The notes beneath the pieces are model-generated. The model was not told the DNA's origin. It searched no databases and saw only the letters and a program-made list of their open reading frames with translations. Below are positions 34,701 through 38,580 of a stretch of DNA of 64,000 bases, piece by piece. Positions within the stretch are counted from its first letter, which is position 1. Each line of letters starts with the position of its first letter. Both the position numbers and the translations under genes were made by a program. The stretch comes from Sceloporus undulatus. Lineage: Eukaryota > Chordata > Lepidosauria > Squamata > Phrynosomatidae. The stretch is from assembly GCF_019175285.1 (NCBI RefSeq), contig NC_056527.1, positions 120,677,273-120,741,272 of the forward strand. Direction: 5' to 3'.

Positions 34701-36108
34701 CTGGCCATGAGCTCCACCATGTACAACCCCATCATTTATTGCTGCCTCAATGAGAGGTAAGACTCTCCAGTTCTGGGATGGGGTGCCAGGGCAGGGTCAA
34801 CTGGAGTTCTGGGATGGGGTGCCAGGGCAGGGTCAACTGGAGTTCTGGGATGGGGTGCCAGGGCAGGGTCAACTGGAGTTCNNNNNNNNNNACGTTTGAA
34901 TTATACCTAATGGGCAAGATCCTGCATCATGCATGTGGAGAGTAACACTTCACATATACTGCTGTTGAACAGCTGCTGCAGCCATGCATACACATGATAA
35001 TGAGAGTCACTGTGGTACAGTGCGCCCGCGTTTAATGCAGGCATGCCATACGCGGCTTTCAGCATACTCTGAAAGCTGCACTGGAAGAGCCCCTTGCTGC
35101 CCTGGAAGAATTAATGGGGCACACCACCATGCGCCATGGGTGTGAGCCCCATTACTTCCTATGGAGCTCCACCGTATGCTGATTTCTCCTTACGCAGAGG
35201 GATCCAGAATGAATCCCCATGTAAAGGGAAGGCCCACTGTATTAAAGTTTGAATGATGGACTATGACTCTGGAGACCAGGGTTCAAATACCCACTCAGCC
35301 ATAGAAGCCTTTGGGCAAGTCACATTCTCTCACCCTCAAAGGAAGGCGACGGTGGTACATTTCATGTCATATTTAGCCTTCTCTGTTGGAGAGCTCTGGT
35401 GCCACAACAAACTACAAATCCTAGAATGCCATAGCATTGATCTGCAGTTCAGATCATAGAATCATAGAATCGTAGAGTTGGAAGAGACCACTAGGGCCAT
35501 CCAGTCCAACCCCATTCTGCCATGCAGGAAATCCAAATCAAAGCATCCCTGACAGATGGCCATCCAGCCTCTGTTTAAAGACCTCCAAGGAAGGAGACTC
35601 TATCACCCTCCGAGGGAGTGCGTTCCACTGTCGAACAGCCCTTACTGTCAGGAAGTTCCTCCTAATGTTCAGGTGGAATCTCTAAGTCCTTCCTCCTAAG
35701 GTTTGGTTCACAGAGCTTGGGCCCCTTCCATCTTAATCTGGGCCCATGTCTATTGTTTTTTCTTTCAAAGAAGGGATTTAGAGCTGCCTCTCTGTCATCC
35801 TAATCCATCTTCTCAGGTTCCGCATGGGCTTCAAGCACGCTTTCCGGTGGTGCCCTTTCATCCACGCCGGTGAATACGAAGGACTGGAGATGAAGTCGGC
35901 CAGGTACCTCCAGACGCAGAGCAGCATGTACAAGATCAGCCGGATGGAGACCACTGTTTCCTCTGTGGTTGGCAACCCGGAGGAGGAACTCGAGGACAGC
36001 AGCAAAATTAAGCGCCTCTCAGTAGATCTGGCCTCCAACGGTTCCTCCCGCAGCGACACCAAAACGGTCTCGGAGAGCTTGAGCTTCTATTCAAACACAC
36101 TTTCCTGA
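5008..36108 (+). CDS. TACR1: TACR1, neurokinin-1 (substance P) receptor; five coding exons
   Basis: This is the whole coding span; joining the five exons gives 1,215 nt and 404 residues plus stop, against 407 in human. The product is a seven-transmembrane class A GPCR of the plasma membrane that in known vertebrates binds substance P and signals mainly through Gq. DRY (from D126), the TM6 CWLP motif (W258), NPxxY in TM7, and the C102-C177 disulfide pair are all present. The third intracellular loop [20 protein letters not shown] and the tail segment [14 protein letters not shown] are specific to NK1 rather than NK2 or NK3. After an N terminus three residues shorter, the alignment to human (from memory) keeps a constant offset of 3 to the end. 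Exons 2-4 have the family lengths 195, 151 and 197 nt. Intron lengths are 16,086, 12,381, 359 and 1,060 bp. Confidence 0.95.
5401..5640 (+). repeat. Pyrimidine tract at the start of intron 1
   Basis: About 240 bp of CTC, CTT and TCA triplets begins roughly 14 bp after the exon 1 donor. It contains several sites resembling 3' splice acceptors (ctctcag, cttccag). Its open reading frame gives a poly-serine/leucine translation that is an artefact of composition. Confidence 0.9.
5630..5830 (-). repeat. Sauria SINE, minus strand, in TACR1 intron 1
   Basis: Read on the minus strand it runs from the tRNA-like head (ending about 5830) to the Bov-B-like tail (about 5630). On the + strand the tail reads gtggcaaccctaaggtgacc and the middle gctgagagagtgtgacttg. 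It directly abuts the pyrimidine tract. Confidence 0.9.
5831..7404. other. Intron 1, no gene or clear repeat
   Basis: Long frames on either strand here have no recognisable domain and partly translate the neighbouring SINE. A TATG/TATA microsatellite lies at about 6588-6625. Nothing else is recognised. Confidence 0.5.
7405..7755 (-). repeat. CR1 LINE 3' end, minus strand
   Basis: On the + strand it begins with the complement of the CR1 terminal repeat (atagaatctcagagttggga) and continues through aggacttccagggaaggaga, tactgtcaagacgttcc and atggtgaccatgtcacct, in the order expected of a reversed squamate CR1 tail. It is diverged and 5' truncated. Confidence 0.85.
8258..8465 (-). repeat. Sauria SINE, minus strand
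   Basis: The + strand shows gtgtgctttcaaattgttt (tail), cttggcaagatctgttcaga, gctgagagagtgtggcttgc and gaaccctggtctcaagaga (tRNA-like B box side). Moderately diverged. Confidence 0.85.
8641..8703. repeat. Short squamate interspersed repeat with acttacttctgagtaa
   Basis: The motif gtgggacttacttctgagta followed by gactgcattgc is widespread in squamate genomes in my knowledge. Related sequence is seen at 38024-38090 and perhaps 47650-47700. The family name is uncertain. Confidence 0.5.
8704..9206. other. Intron 1, nothing recognised
   Basis: A short GTT run lies near 8959-8976. No gene or known repeat is seen. Confidence 0.45.
9207..9475 (-). repeat. CR1 LINE fragment, minus strand
   Basis: The + strand carries ttactgtcaggaaggtcct, ctctagagcaacagaaaaca, atcatgtcacctcttaact, tctccaggctaaacataccc and gggcatgatttccagacc, a well-known reversed CR1 tail order. 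Confidence 0.9.
9476..10154. other. Intron 1, nothing recognised
   Basis: No gene, splice structure or named repeat is recognised. Confidence 0.45.
10155..10333 (-). repeat. 5S-rRNA-derived Sauria SINE, minus strand, truncated
   Basis: The + strand shows the tail (cttcaagttgcctgttgact, gttttcttaggcaaggagtc, cagttccctcctctgaaata) followed by the complement of 5S rRNA (ttcccatccaagtactaact, then ttagcttcc). The 5' end of the element is missing. Confidence 0.85.
10430..10522 (+). repeat. CR1 LINE 3' end, plus strand
   Basis: The + strand reads gggggttagagtagatggcc and then cccttcaagtctatggtcct followed by atcattct, the ordinary CR1 terminus in sense orientation. Confidence 0.8.
10523..11869. 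other. Intron 1, nothing recognised except homopolymers
   Basis: A poly-C run lies at about 11334-11344 and A-rich runs at about 11369-11382. No gene is recognised; several minus-strand frames of about 80-115 codons here have no known domain. Confidence 0.45.
11870..12079. repeat. Palindromic MITE (family P), near-perfect hairpin copy
   Basis: Inner arms at 11921-11960 and 11988-12028 are complementary with about one mismatch and one extra base over 40 bp, separated by a 27-bp loop. The outer ends are actgcatccacactggaga and tccagtgtggatgcaccct. It is the cleanest copy in the window, and shares the inner module agttggagtatgttgtgggg with the copy at 13812-13991. Confidence 0.92.
12080..13120. 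other. Intron 1, mostly unrecognised
   Basis: A short minus-strand Sauria SINE head remnant is likely at 12647-12698 (ggagtccagtctctaaccac, tacgccagac). The rest shows no gene and no named repeat. Confidence 0.45.
13121..13310 (+). repeat. Sauria SINE, plus strand, left half of an inverted pair
   Basis: Head (gtagtggcttgagttttgga, cagggttcgaattcatgttc), middle (cacactctctcagccagag) and tail (gggtcgccttagggttgcca) are in order. It is joined tail-to-tail to the next element. Confidence 0.9.
13311..13526 (-). repeat. Sauria SINE, minus strand, right half of an inverted pair
   Basis: The + strand shows tail (ggtttatggcaagacaaagg), middle (gttgagaaagtgtgacttgc) and head (gattcgaaccctgatcttct, ccactgcaccacgctggc). 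Together with the preceding element it makes an inverted repeat of about 200-bp arms with no spacer. Confidence 0.92.
13812..13991. repeat. Palindromic MITE (family P)
   Basis: Left arm cttggctcaaggctatggaa and right arm ccacagccatgagccag face each other, with inner ctgggagttggagtttgttt and acatactccaactcccagaa. The right end (ttccagtgtggatgcagcct) is intact; the left end is eroded. Confidence 0.85.
13992..16511. other. Intron 1, unique or unrecognised
   Basis: An (AC)n(AT)n microsatellite lies at about 15082-15103 and a GTT run near 16196-16220. No coding exon is supported: frames of up to 187 codons on the minus strand around 14488-15051 carry no known domain. Confidence 0.45.
16512..16730 (+). 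repeat. 5S-rRNA-derived Sauria SINE, nearly full length
   Basis: Positions about 16526-16613 match the 3' three quarters of vertebrate 5S rRNA: tctgatcttggaagctaagc, ctggttaatacttagatggg, agaccac and aataccagacgctgttagg. A unique body follows (ggaaggaattggcaaaacca), then a Bov-B-like tail (gttgtcataagtcaacaagc, gcttgagggcaca). This is the best 5S-type copy here. Confidence 0.93.
16944..16990. repeat. Self-complementary AGT/ACT triplet microsatellite
   Basis: ACT/GCT triplets (actactgctactgctact) are followed directly by AGT triplets (agtagtagtagtagtat). The two halves are complementary and can fold into a hairpin. Confidence 0.85.
16991..18012. other. Intron 1, repeat-poor segment
   Basis: No known repeat is seen from about 17000 to 17700. 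The block around 17120-17560 has the balanced composition of a possible conserved non-coding element, but no exon with good splice signals is apparent. Conservation cannot be judged from one sequence. Confidence 0.35.
18013..18790 (-). repeat. Bov-B (RTE) LINE, minus strand, reverse transcriptase C-terminal part
   Basis: Minus-strand translation in pieces shows [20 protein letters not shown] and LRYAHD (palm motif, D/A altered), then [20 protein letters not shown] and [19 protein letters not shown], ending [15 protein letters not shown]...YFGHI. These are the standard Bov-B/RTE order. The copy is 5' truncated and shifts frame between the pieces, so it is dead. Confidence 0.9.
18813..18985 (-). 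repeat. CR1 LINE 3' end, minus strand
   Basis: The + strand reads catagcatcagagttggaag, ccctttctgccatgcaggaa, ctgcttaaagacctccatcg and aggagactccgccatcc. It sits beside the Bov-B remnant. Confidence 0.88.
19010..19062. repeat. Palindromic MITE (family P), one arm only
   Basis: gttaaagtggtgtaaaactg and cattaattctgtagtgtag are the right-arm sequence. The rest is absent, probably lost at the junction with CR1. Confidence 0.75.
19063..20009. other. Intron 1, unrecognised
   Basis: A GT run (about 19385-19400) and an AATT-type stretch (about 19865-19895) are present. No gene is seen. Confidence 0.4.
20010..20225 (+). repeat. TTGCAC-rich dispersed repeat (family T) copy
   Basis: It is built of short imperfect units such as ggttgtgcatttggctacac and atttggttgtggatttggcc, then aatgttggcattcaacacaa. 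The same order (ggttgtgcgtt, caatgttggttgcatgcaa) is seen at 28500-28640. Confidence 0.5.
20228..20325. repeat. Palindromic MITE (family P), left half up to an assembly gap
   Basis: gtgcatctatactgtagaaa, taatgcagtttgacacct, cctatggaatcctgggactt and gtagttgtgtgagg are the left arm in order. Ten N follow at 20326-20335, and the right arm does not resume after the gap. Confidence 0.85.
20326..20335. other. Assembly gap of 10 N
   Basis: Lies at the loop of a palindromic MITE whose right arm is missing afterwards. Confidence 0.99.
20667..20775. repeat. Palindromic MITE (family P), internal part
   Basis: catcgctttaactgtcatgg, ctgggatcctgggatttgta and ggcaccagagcgctccgaca are the left arm and loop; the right arm stops after cacaaaact. 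Confidence 0.8.
20775..20905. repeat. Fragment of the Tigger-like element seen at 3119-3488
   Basis: Shared module: tcatagggttgcgctggagg, acctccagattcctagagag, accatgttta. It directly follows the broken MITE. Confidence 0.6.
21130..21401. repeat. Two copies of a 'gcaacctgtggccctt' MITE near exon 2
   Basis: The first (21130-21211) reads aacctgtggcccttgagaac to ggggctgatgggagttgcc; the second (about 21300-21401) reads tgcagtccaaatatatatg...caagttgcccag and so keeps the opposite arm. Both are common types in squamates. The second ends about 70 bp before the exon 2 acceptor. Confidence 0.6.
21474..21668 (+). CDS. TACR1: TACR1 coding exon 2 (intracellular loop 2, TM4, extracellular loop 2)
   Basis: The exon has 195 nt, the usual length for this exon. 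The acceptor is a pyrimidine tract ending ttacag, and the donor is ac|gtgagt. It runs from RYMAIIHPL through [11 protein letters not shown]4 and FPQGYY (Q162, human Q165) to C177, which pairs with C102, and ends in the split codon of T192. Residues [12 protein letters not shown] form extracellular loop 2 and contain a sequon (N-S-T). A MITE copy ends only about 70 bp upstream of the acceptor. Confidence 0.95.
21733..21824. repeat. Palindromic MITE (family P), right arm
   Basis: gcactgagccatggcagcga, aagtggtgtcaatctggatt and tctgcagtgtggatgtagcc. Lies 65 bp after exon 2. Confidence 0.8.
22077..22260 (+). repeat. 37-bp minisatellite in TACR1 intron 2, interrupted by a gap
   Basis: The unit contains aatgtgaacataatggtcat and cccaatgcac. 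Unit starts at 22091, 22128 and 22165 are spaced 37 bp apart. A further unit follows the 10-N gap at 22194-22203. True copy number is likely higher than assembled. Confidence 0.93.
22194..22203. other. Assembly gap of 10 N
   Basis: Lies inside the 37-bp minisatellite. Confidence 0.99.
22680..22717 (+). repeat. (AAT)n microsatellite
   Basis: About 12 ATA/AAT triplets in intron 2. Confidence 0.95.
22718..23574. other. Intron 2, nothing recognised
   Basis: No gene or named repeat. Frames of up to 111 codons on the minus strand have no recognised domain. Confidence 0.4.
23575..23705 (+). repeat. TTGCAC-rich dispersed repeat (family T), 3' end
   Basis: cactgcacaactctgctttt, gcaaccttgaactgtatgca, then catcagcaaaaaataaa. 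The same end is seen at 54620-54745. Confidence 0.55.
23731..23812 (-). repeat. Sauria SINE 3' tail fragment, minus strand
   Basis: tgtgtgtcttcaaatcattc, caaggtgaacatatcatggg and gttttcttagcaag are the tail of the element, cut off inside. Confidence 0.8.
23851..24088 (-). repeat. Sauria SINE, minus strand, full length
   Basis: GTT-rich end, gccttcaaattgtttcctga, ctaaggtgaacctatcatgg, gctgagagagtgtgacttgt, ggtttccagaatcatagtct and caactacaccagac are all present in the expected reversed order. Confidence 0.93.
24092..24670 (-). repeat. Bov-B (RTE) LINE 3' part, minus strand
   Basis: Minus-strand frames give [20 protein letters not shown] and [15 protein letters not shown], equivalent to the Bov-B end FGHxxRRxxSLEKTxMLGK. 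Further right lie gttgatgttcttcctagcca and gctttcttctgatttcttga. It abuts the full-length SINE and is broken by frame changes. Confidence 0.88.
24676..24726 (+). repeat. CR1 LINE 3' end, plus strand
   Basis: gattgggtggtccttggggg, tctcttcaactctatgattc, tatg. Only the last 50 bp or so remain. Confidence 0.8.
24786..24962 (+). repeat. Sauria SINE, plus strand, internally shortened
   Basis: ggccagcatggtttagggat, gcattggactatgactctgg, cactctctcagccccaggaa and then, with the middle missing, gtaagtcagaaatgacttga and aggcacacaacaacaa. Confidence 0.92.
24963..26430. other. Intron 2, mostly unrecognised
   Basis: A MITE fragment of the 'gcaacctgtggc' type is likely at 25464-25535, and a CR1 3' end in sense orientation at 25628-25674 (atggatgacccttggggcac, ctttcaactctatgattctt). 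No gene. Confidence 0.5.
26435..26760. repeat. TTGCAC-rich sequence, possible family T copy
   Basis: ccagttgtgtgttgctggat, cccttttgcacatagcaaca, atcaattgcacaatgctggt and cacaagaaggttgcaggatc occur in a stretch rich in TTGCA and TGCAA. Similarity to other copies is by motif content rather than clean alignment. Confidence 0.35.
26761..27794. other. Intron 2, unrecognised
   Basis: A CTG run lies at about 26836-26854. No gene or named repeat is seen. Confidence 0.4.
27795..28060 (+). repeat. CR1 LINE ORF2 fragment, plus strand
   Basis: The translated + strand contains [20 protein letters not shown] and [17 protein letters not shown], which match the CR1 reverse transcriptase stretch (F/S)ADDxKLGGxxxxxEDRxRIQKDLDxLExWA. 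It is a short internal piece, truncated at both ends. Confidence 0.85.
28480..28640 (+). repeat. TTGCAC-rich dispersed repeat (family T) copy
   Basis: tgttgcacatccagttgtgc, gttcggttgcacaatgttgg, ttgcatgcaatgcaagggtt. It matches the copy at 20090-20205 in order. Confidence 0.5.
28766..28850 (+). repeat. Sauria SINE 3' part, plus strand, of an inverted pair
   Basis: tttgccttagggtcgccata, agttggaagcaacttaaaga and a (CAA)n end. Only the tail remains. Confidence 0.9.
28851..29038 (-). repeat. Sauria SINE, minus strand, of an inverted pair
   Basis: ggcaaacctatctttgggtt, cttgtcaagatttgtgcaaa, gaccaagcattgattctagc, ccactgcgccatgctggc. It faces the preceding tail, so the two tails meet at the (CAA)n run. 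Confidence 0.9.
29200..29640. other. Repeat-poor segment in intron 2
   Basis: A 440-bp stretch without recognised repeats, with AT-rich homeobox-type cores (ttattag, gattaaatga, ataaatata). It may be a conserved non-coding element, but this cannot be shown from one sequence. Confidence 0.3.
29700..29985. repeat. AT-rich interspersed repeat, family uncertain
   Basis: attattaaatgtaggatcga, ggtgcttacaatcacaaata, aataaactctaataaattca. The pattern 'gcttacaatcacaaataaat' resembles the reversed 3' end of a squamate retroposon, whose sense end is seen at 52758-52838. Confidence 0.4.
30600..30920. other. Repeat-poor AT-rich segment in intron 2
   Basis: Unique AT-rich DNA (ttccttaattttatcatt-like cores, acattgattttttgccgtcc). 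No exon. Possible regulatory element on appearance only. Confidence 0.3.
30985..31013 (+). repeat. (AAT)n microsatellite
   Basis: Nine to ten AAT triplets. Confidence 0.95.
31014..32129. other. Intron 2, mostly unrecognised
   Basis: Positions 31320-31475 are rich in TGCA-type motifs (gtgtgcatgtgcattttgtt, gttgtgcatttgctacct) and may be a family T copy. No gene. Confidence 0.35.
32130..32235 (+). repeat. Fragment of an interspersed retroposon 3' end
   Basis: gcagaattaagtctgtgcaa, tctcatgctgccaatgtctt and gggtagcctcaaaggagcaa resemble the 42880-42960 sequence (gaagtagacttaagtctagg, aaagctcatgctgccaactt, gttagcctcaaagatcctac). Such '...aaagctcatgc... tagcctcaaag...' ends are widespread in reptiles; I think of a Penelope-like origin but am not sure. 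Confidence 0.5.
32328..32560 (+). repeat. Sauria SINE, plus strand, full length
   Basis: ggccagcatggcacataggt, gcattggactagaactctgg, cactctctcagcctcaaagg, gccaagaaaaccccttgata and the tail taagttggaaatggtttgaa with (AAC)n. Confidence 0.92.
32561..33297. other. Intron 2, nothing recognised
   Basis: No gene and no named repeat. Confidence 0.4.
33298..33478 (+). repeat. SINE tail scrap plus CR1 LINE 3' end
   Basis: gttcttgttgttatgtgcct (about 33298-33320, minus-strand SINE end) is followed by sense CR1: gatggactcttcatttttgg, aggtcttcagacctccaaag, ggatgggcatcttttgcatg and ggtggtcc...ccaactccaagatattct. Confidence 0.7.
33479..34049. other. Intron 2 end, before exon 3
   Basis: No repeat is recognised. 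The pyrimidine-rich acceptor (cttctcctcaattccttcca) ends it. Confidence 0.5.
34050..34200 (+). CDS. TACR1: TACR1 coding exon 3 (TM5 and third intracellular loop)
   Basis: The exon has 151 nt, with acceptor ttccttccag and donor aag|gtaagt. It begins by completing T192 and continues Y193-H194 (human H197, an antagonist-contact residue), TM5 ending [14 protein letters not shown], then the loop [20 protein letters not shown], identical to the human NK1 loop as I recall it. It ends in phase 0 at K242. Confidence 0.96.
34392..34455 (-). repeat. 5S-Sauria SINE tail fragment in intron 3
   Basis: tgtgcaagccttcaagttga, cttatggtgaccccatgcat and ttcacagggttttcttgggc are the tail of the minus-strand element. 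It fills about a fifth of this 359-bp intron. Confidence 0.85.
34560..34756 (+). CDS. TACR1: TACR1 coding exon 4 (TM6, extracellular loop 3, TM7)
   Basis: The exon has 197 nt, with acceptor cctgggcag and donor ag|gtaaga. It encodes [19 protein letters not shown] (TM6, W258), the third extracellular loop with unusual residues (N262 where mammals have H265), then [20 protein letters not shown] and IIYCCLNE. It ends two bases into R308. Read-through of the donor adds only the last base of arginine and then an in-frame TAA, so retention of intron 4 would give a 308-residue receptor without the C-terminal tail. Confidence 0.96.
34769..34881 (+). repeat. 36-bp minisatellite 12 bp after the exon 4 donor
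   Basis: Units start at 34769, 34805, 34841 and 34877, exactly 36 bp apart and identical where complete; the unit contains agttctgggatggggtgcca and gggcagggtcaactgg. Ten N at 34882-34891 cut it off, so true length is unknown. Confidence 0.97.
34882..34891. other. Assembly gap of 10 N
   Basis: Lies at the end of the assembled 36-bp minisatellite in TACR1 intron 4. Confidence 0.99.
35018..35239. mobile_element. Tigger/pogo-type MITE with TA target duplication
   Basis: Ends CAGTGCGCCCGCGTTTA and, reversed, CAGTGGGCCTTCCCTTTAC are inverted repeats flanked by TA on both sides (35016-35017 and 35240-35241). It is 222 bp long and non-coding. TA duplication and CAGTG ends fit the TcMar-Tigger/pogo group. 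It lies in TACR1 intron 4. Confidence 0.8.
35242..35358 (+). repeat. Sauria SINE 5' part, plus strand, in intron 4
   Basis: tgatggactatgactctgga, gaccagggttcaaataccca and cacattctctcaccctcaaa. The 3' half is missing. Confidence 0.88.
35371..35452. repeat. Palindromic MITE (family P), loop and part of the right arm
   Basis: agccttctctgttggagagc, tctggtgccacaacaaacta, caaatcctagaatgccatag. Truncated by the CR1 insertion. Confidence 0.8.
35453..35710 (-). repeat. CR1 LINE 3' end, minus strand, in intron 4
   Basis: The + strand begins with the doubled terminal repeat (atcatagaatcatagaatcg), then gtagagttggaagagaccac, tctgccatgcaggaaatcca, cctctgtttaaagacctcca, aggaaggagactctatcacc and tgtcaggaagttcctcctaa. 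It is among the least diverged CR1 copies here and ends about 110 bp before exon 5. Confidence 0.95.
35817..36108 (+). CDS. TACR1: TACR1 coding exon 5 (C-terminal tail)
   Basis: The acceptor is ccatcttctcag. The exon completes R308 and encodes the 96-residue tail, residues 309-404, ending SFYSNTLS and TGA at 36106-36108. The tail has the same length as in human. It is rich in Ser and Thr (GRK/arrestin sites in the family). Human has two adjacent cysteines after FKHAFR; here they are W319-C320, so only one candidate palmitoylation cysteine remains. Identity to the mammalian NK1 tail ([18 protein letters not shown]) supports TACR1 over TACR2 and TACR3. Confidence 0.96.
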
Positions 36109-36754
36109 TCCACCTGTCCATCTGAGCAAACTGCCATGGTCAAGCGTGTGACTGGTGTATATGTCTCTAGCAAATATTCTGCTCTTCCTTTGTAACAACA
36201 GTGATGACAACCTCTTTCTCTTCTCTCCTTTCTAATTCTGGCCATTGGTGGTATCTTCCACAATGTCCTGCTGCCAGACTTTGGCTGGTCAAATGACTCC
36301 AAGAGGATGCTCAGCTTTGGTTCTAATGTTGCACACTGAGATGGATGCCTTTCCCAAGGGCCACACTTACCCCGCACCTTCTAAGAAAAGCTTCTCTTTT
36401 GCTCCAGCTGACTGTGTAAACTGGCTGCGATGTGTCTTTGCCTGGCATGGAGTTCTCTCATCTACCTGGCTTTGTGAGACAGAGGCTGTTTGGCAGGAAA
36501 AGGAACTCACCTGTGGGCTACGACCCAACTGCCTATGGATAGACAGACACCATTAATGGTGCCTCTCTTCTCTCCTGCTCTTTGCAGGAGGAGTGGCTGG
36601 GATTGGCAAAGGACCAAAAGCAAAACGAGGGTGTAGTCATCCCCTGTGGCAGAGATGGACGGATGCTGCCTTTAAATGAGATTAAGCTGAGTGGGATATG
36701 TCAAGGAAAAGCAAACTTGTAAAGAGAAACGGGACATGTATGGGACTGAAGGAG

Positions 36755-36756
<2 letters not shown>

Positions 36757-36805
<49 letters not shown>

Positions 36806-36806
36806 T
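36757..36806 (+). repeat. (GT)n(GA)n compound microsatellite
   Basis: About 14 GT followed by about 10 GA, in the presumed TACR1 3' UTR. Confidence 0.97.
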
Positions 36807-38023
36807 ATGTTGCAATCCTGCTTAACACAAGTGTAACATAAAACTACCTGTGTGTTGACATGGAGGGAGATGGTGAAGGTGACCACAGGGGTGAGGTCCA
36901 AGTGGCTAGTGGCTCCTCAGCCATCCACTTTGGCTGCTCCAAGGAAGTTCCAGCAGTTTCTGTGCAGACCTGGGGCCTTGCACCTTGTGCTGCAGGTGGC
37001 TGGGAAACAGCTTATGTGAGAGTGTAACTCTGTACACAACTTCGGTATAACTGCCAGTGCAGCCAAATTACACCACTGTCGTGCTCTGAGAGTGTTCCTA
37101 CAGGGTTTATAAGGTGCAATCAGCCCTCCCTTCCAGAGATAGAAGGATGGGGATGATGCGGAAGGGGCCTCATGGCCTTCCCAAATGTCCCAGGGGCTGG
37201 GGACGCGAAAAGGCTGTGGGAGGGAGAGAACAATGGGTTTGATTAGGGCCGAACTTTCCGCAGGGGAGGTGGGACCGTTTTCTTCGCTCATTAGTGAACG
37301 CTTCTCTAATGAGGGGACAAGAGAAAATAAAAATGATTGAGTGACATGCGCAGAACACTAAAAGACTGCAGGAGCGCCTCCTCCTGCAAAGCCACCCTAA
37401 CAGCCACGTGACACCTGTGGGGTGTGTTGTTTTGCACTCACAGTGGAAAGTGCTGTCCCACTGGCACATTCACTGACCGTTCTGAACAATAGGGGAAAGA
37501 ACAGAGCACCCGGCTGCAATGTACACCGGTGGCATGGGGCTGGCACAGCTAAGCACCATCCTACCCAGGACTGTCAGGACCAAGGACAGTGAGACAAAGA
37601 TGAGAATGATGTCCGAAGCATGATGTGAAGGACAGAAGACTAATTTTGGACGACAGGATGCTTGAACATCTACTAGACTCCATGCCCAACATTAGACTCA
37701 AGGCCCATCTATTCCCAGTTGAGGCCAGCAGAACATGGGGGCCTATTAGCCCTCTCCTATTGAGGTTGCCCACCAGTGCATGCTCCCCAGTTGTAGAGCA
37801 TTGTCAGACCAGTGAAGCATACCTTAAGGCCAGTTCCCATTTGCATATGCATCTTTTGATGGTTGCAGAATCAAATGGTGCCTTTGTGTGCAATTGGGCC
37901 GCTCCAAGGAACATTAGGGTCACCTCCGTCCCCCAATAGTAATTCCATTGAAACGTGAAACATCTAGTGTTGAACCATTCATTGAGCAATGGAAATTCCA
38001 CGTGTGAACGAATCCTAAAATTC

Positions 38024-38090
38024 AAGGGCCGTAATCCTATGAGTTACTCCTAACTAGAGTAAACCCACTGAATCAATTCCTGACTGAGGA
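38024..38090. repeat. Short squamate interspersed repeat
   Basis: gggccgtaatcctatgagtt, actcctaactagagtaaacc and cactgaatcaattcctgact resemble the 8641-8703 family (taagtcccactgaa). Confidence 0.5.
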
Positions 38091-38580
38091 GCCAACCCAG
38101 AGGTGAATCCCCTTGATTCCTTGGGTATCTGTTTCATTTGGGAGTAGGGTTGGGAGGCCAAGACGTCTATGGAGGACAGAAGAGTATTATTTTGAATCTC
38201 GAGGACAGAAGAACATATTTTGCCTATCTCACATTGTATGTAATTTTTTGTGCATATTGTACAACTGCCAAGACCACTTTGTATGTGCCAGGGTGTTTCT
38301 ACTTACATTTTCTTTACTTAAATTGTAAAGAAAGAATGTGTAGCTTTTGCTGTGAAATGAGGGGGAAAGGAGAGGATGGCATACTTGACCTGTACGCTGT
38401 TATTGTTCTAAATATATCTGTATACTCTTACTCTTTGCAAAGTGTTGACAAGCCCAGATCAGGGATTCTAATTCAGCCGACTAATGTACAAACATTGTAT
38501 GACGTTTGATGGGTCAGAACCTTAATTATGTTTTATCTTGAGAGGCCTTGAATGGTTCGGGTCTAGGAAATTAAAATAGA

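Larger units (their letters stand above)
36109..38580 (+). other. TACR1: Probable TACR1 3' UTR
   Basis: About 2.4 kb after the stop codon contains few interspersed repeats, only a (GT)n(GA)n run (36757-36806) and a short repeat at 38024-38090. AATAAA occurs at 37326-37331 and ATTAAA at 38570-38575; either could end the mRNA. The segment 38215-38420 (long T and A runs, gtgcatattgtacaactgcc) looks like a typical distal UTR. The true end needs transcripts. Confidence 0.45.
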
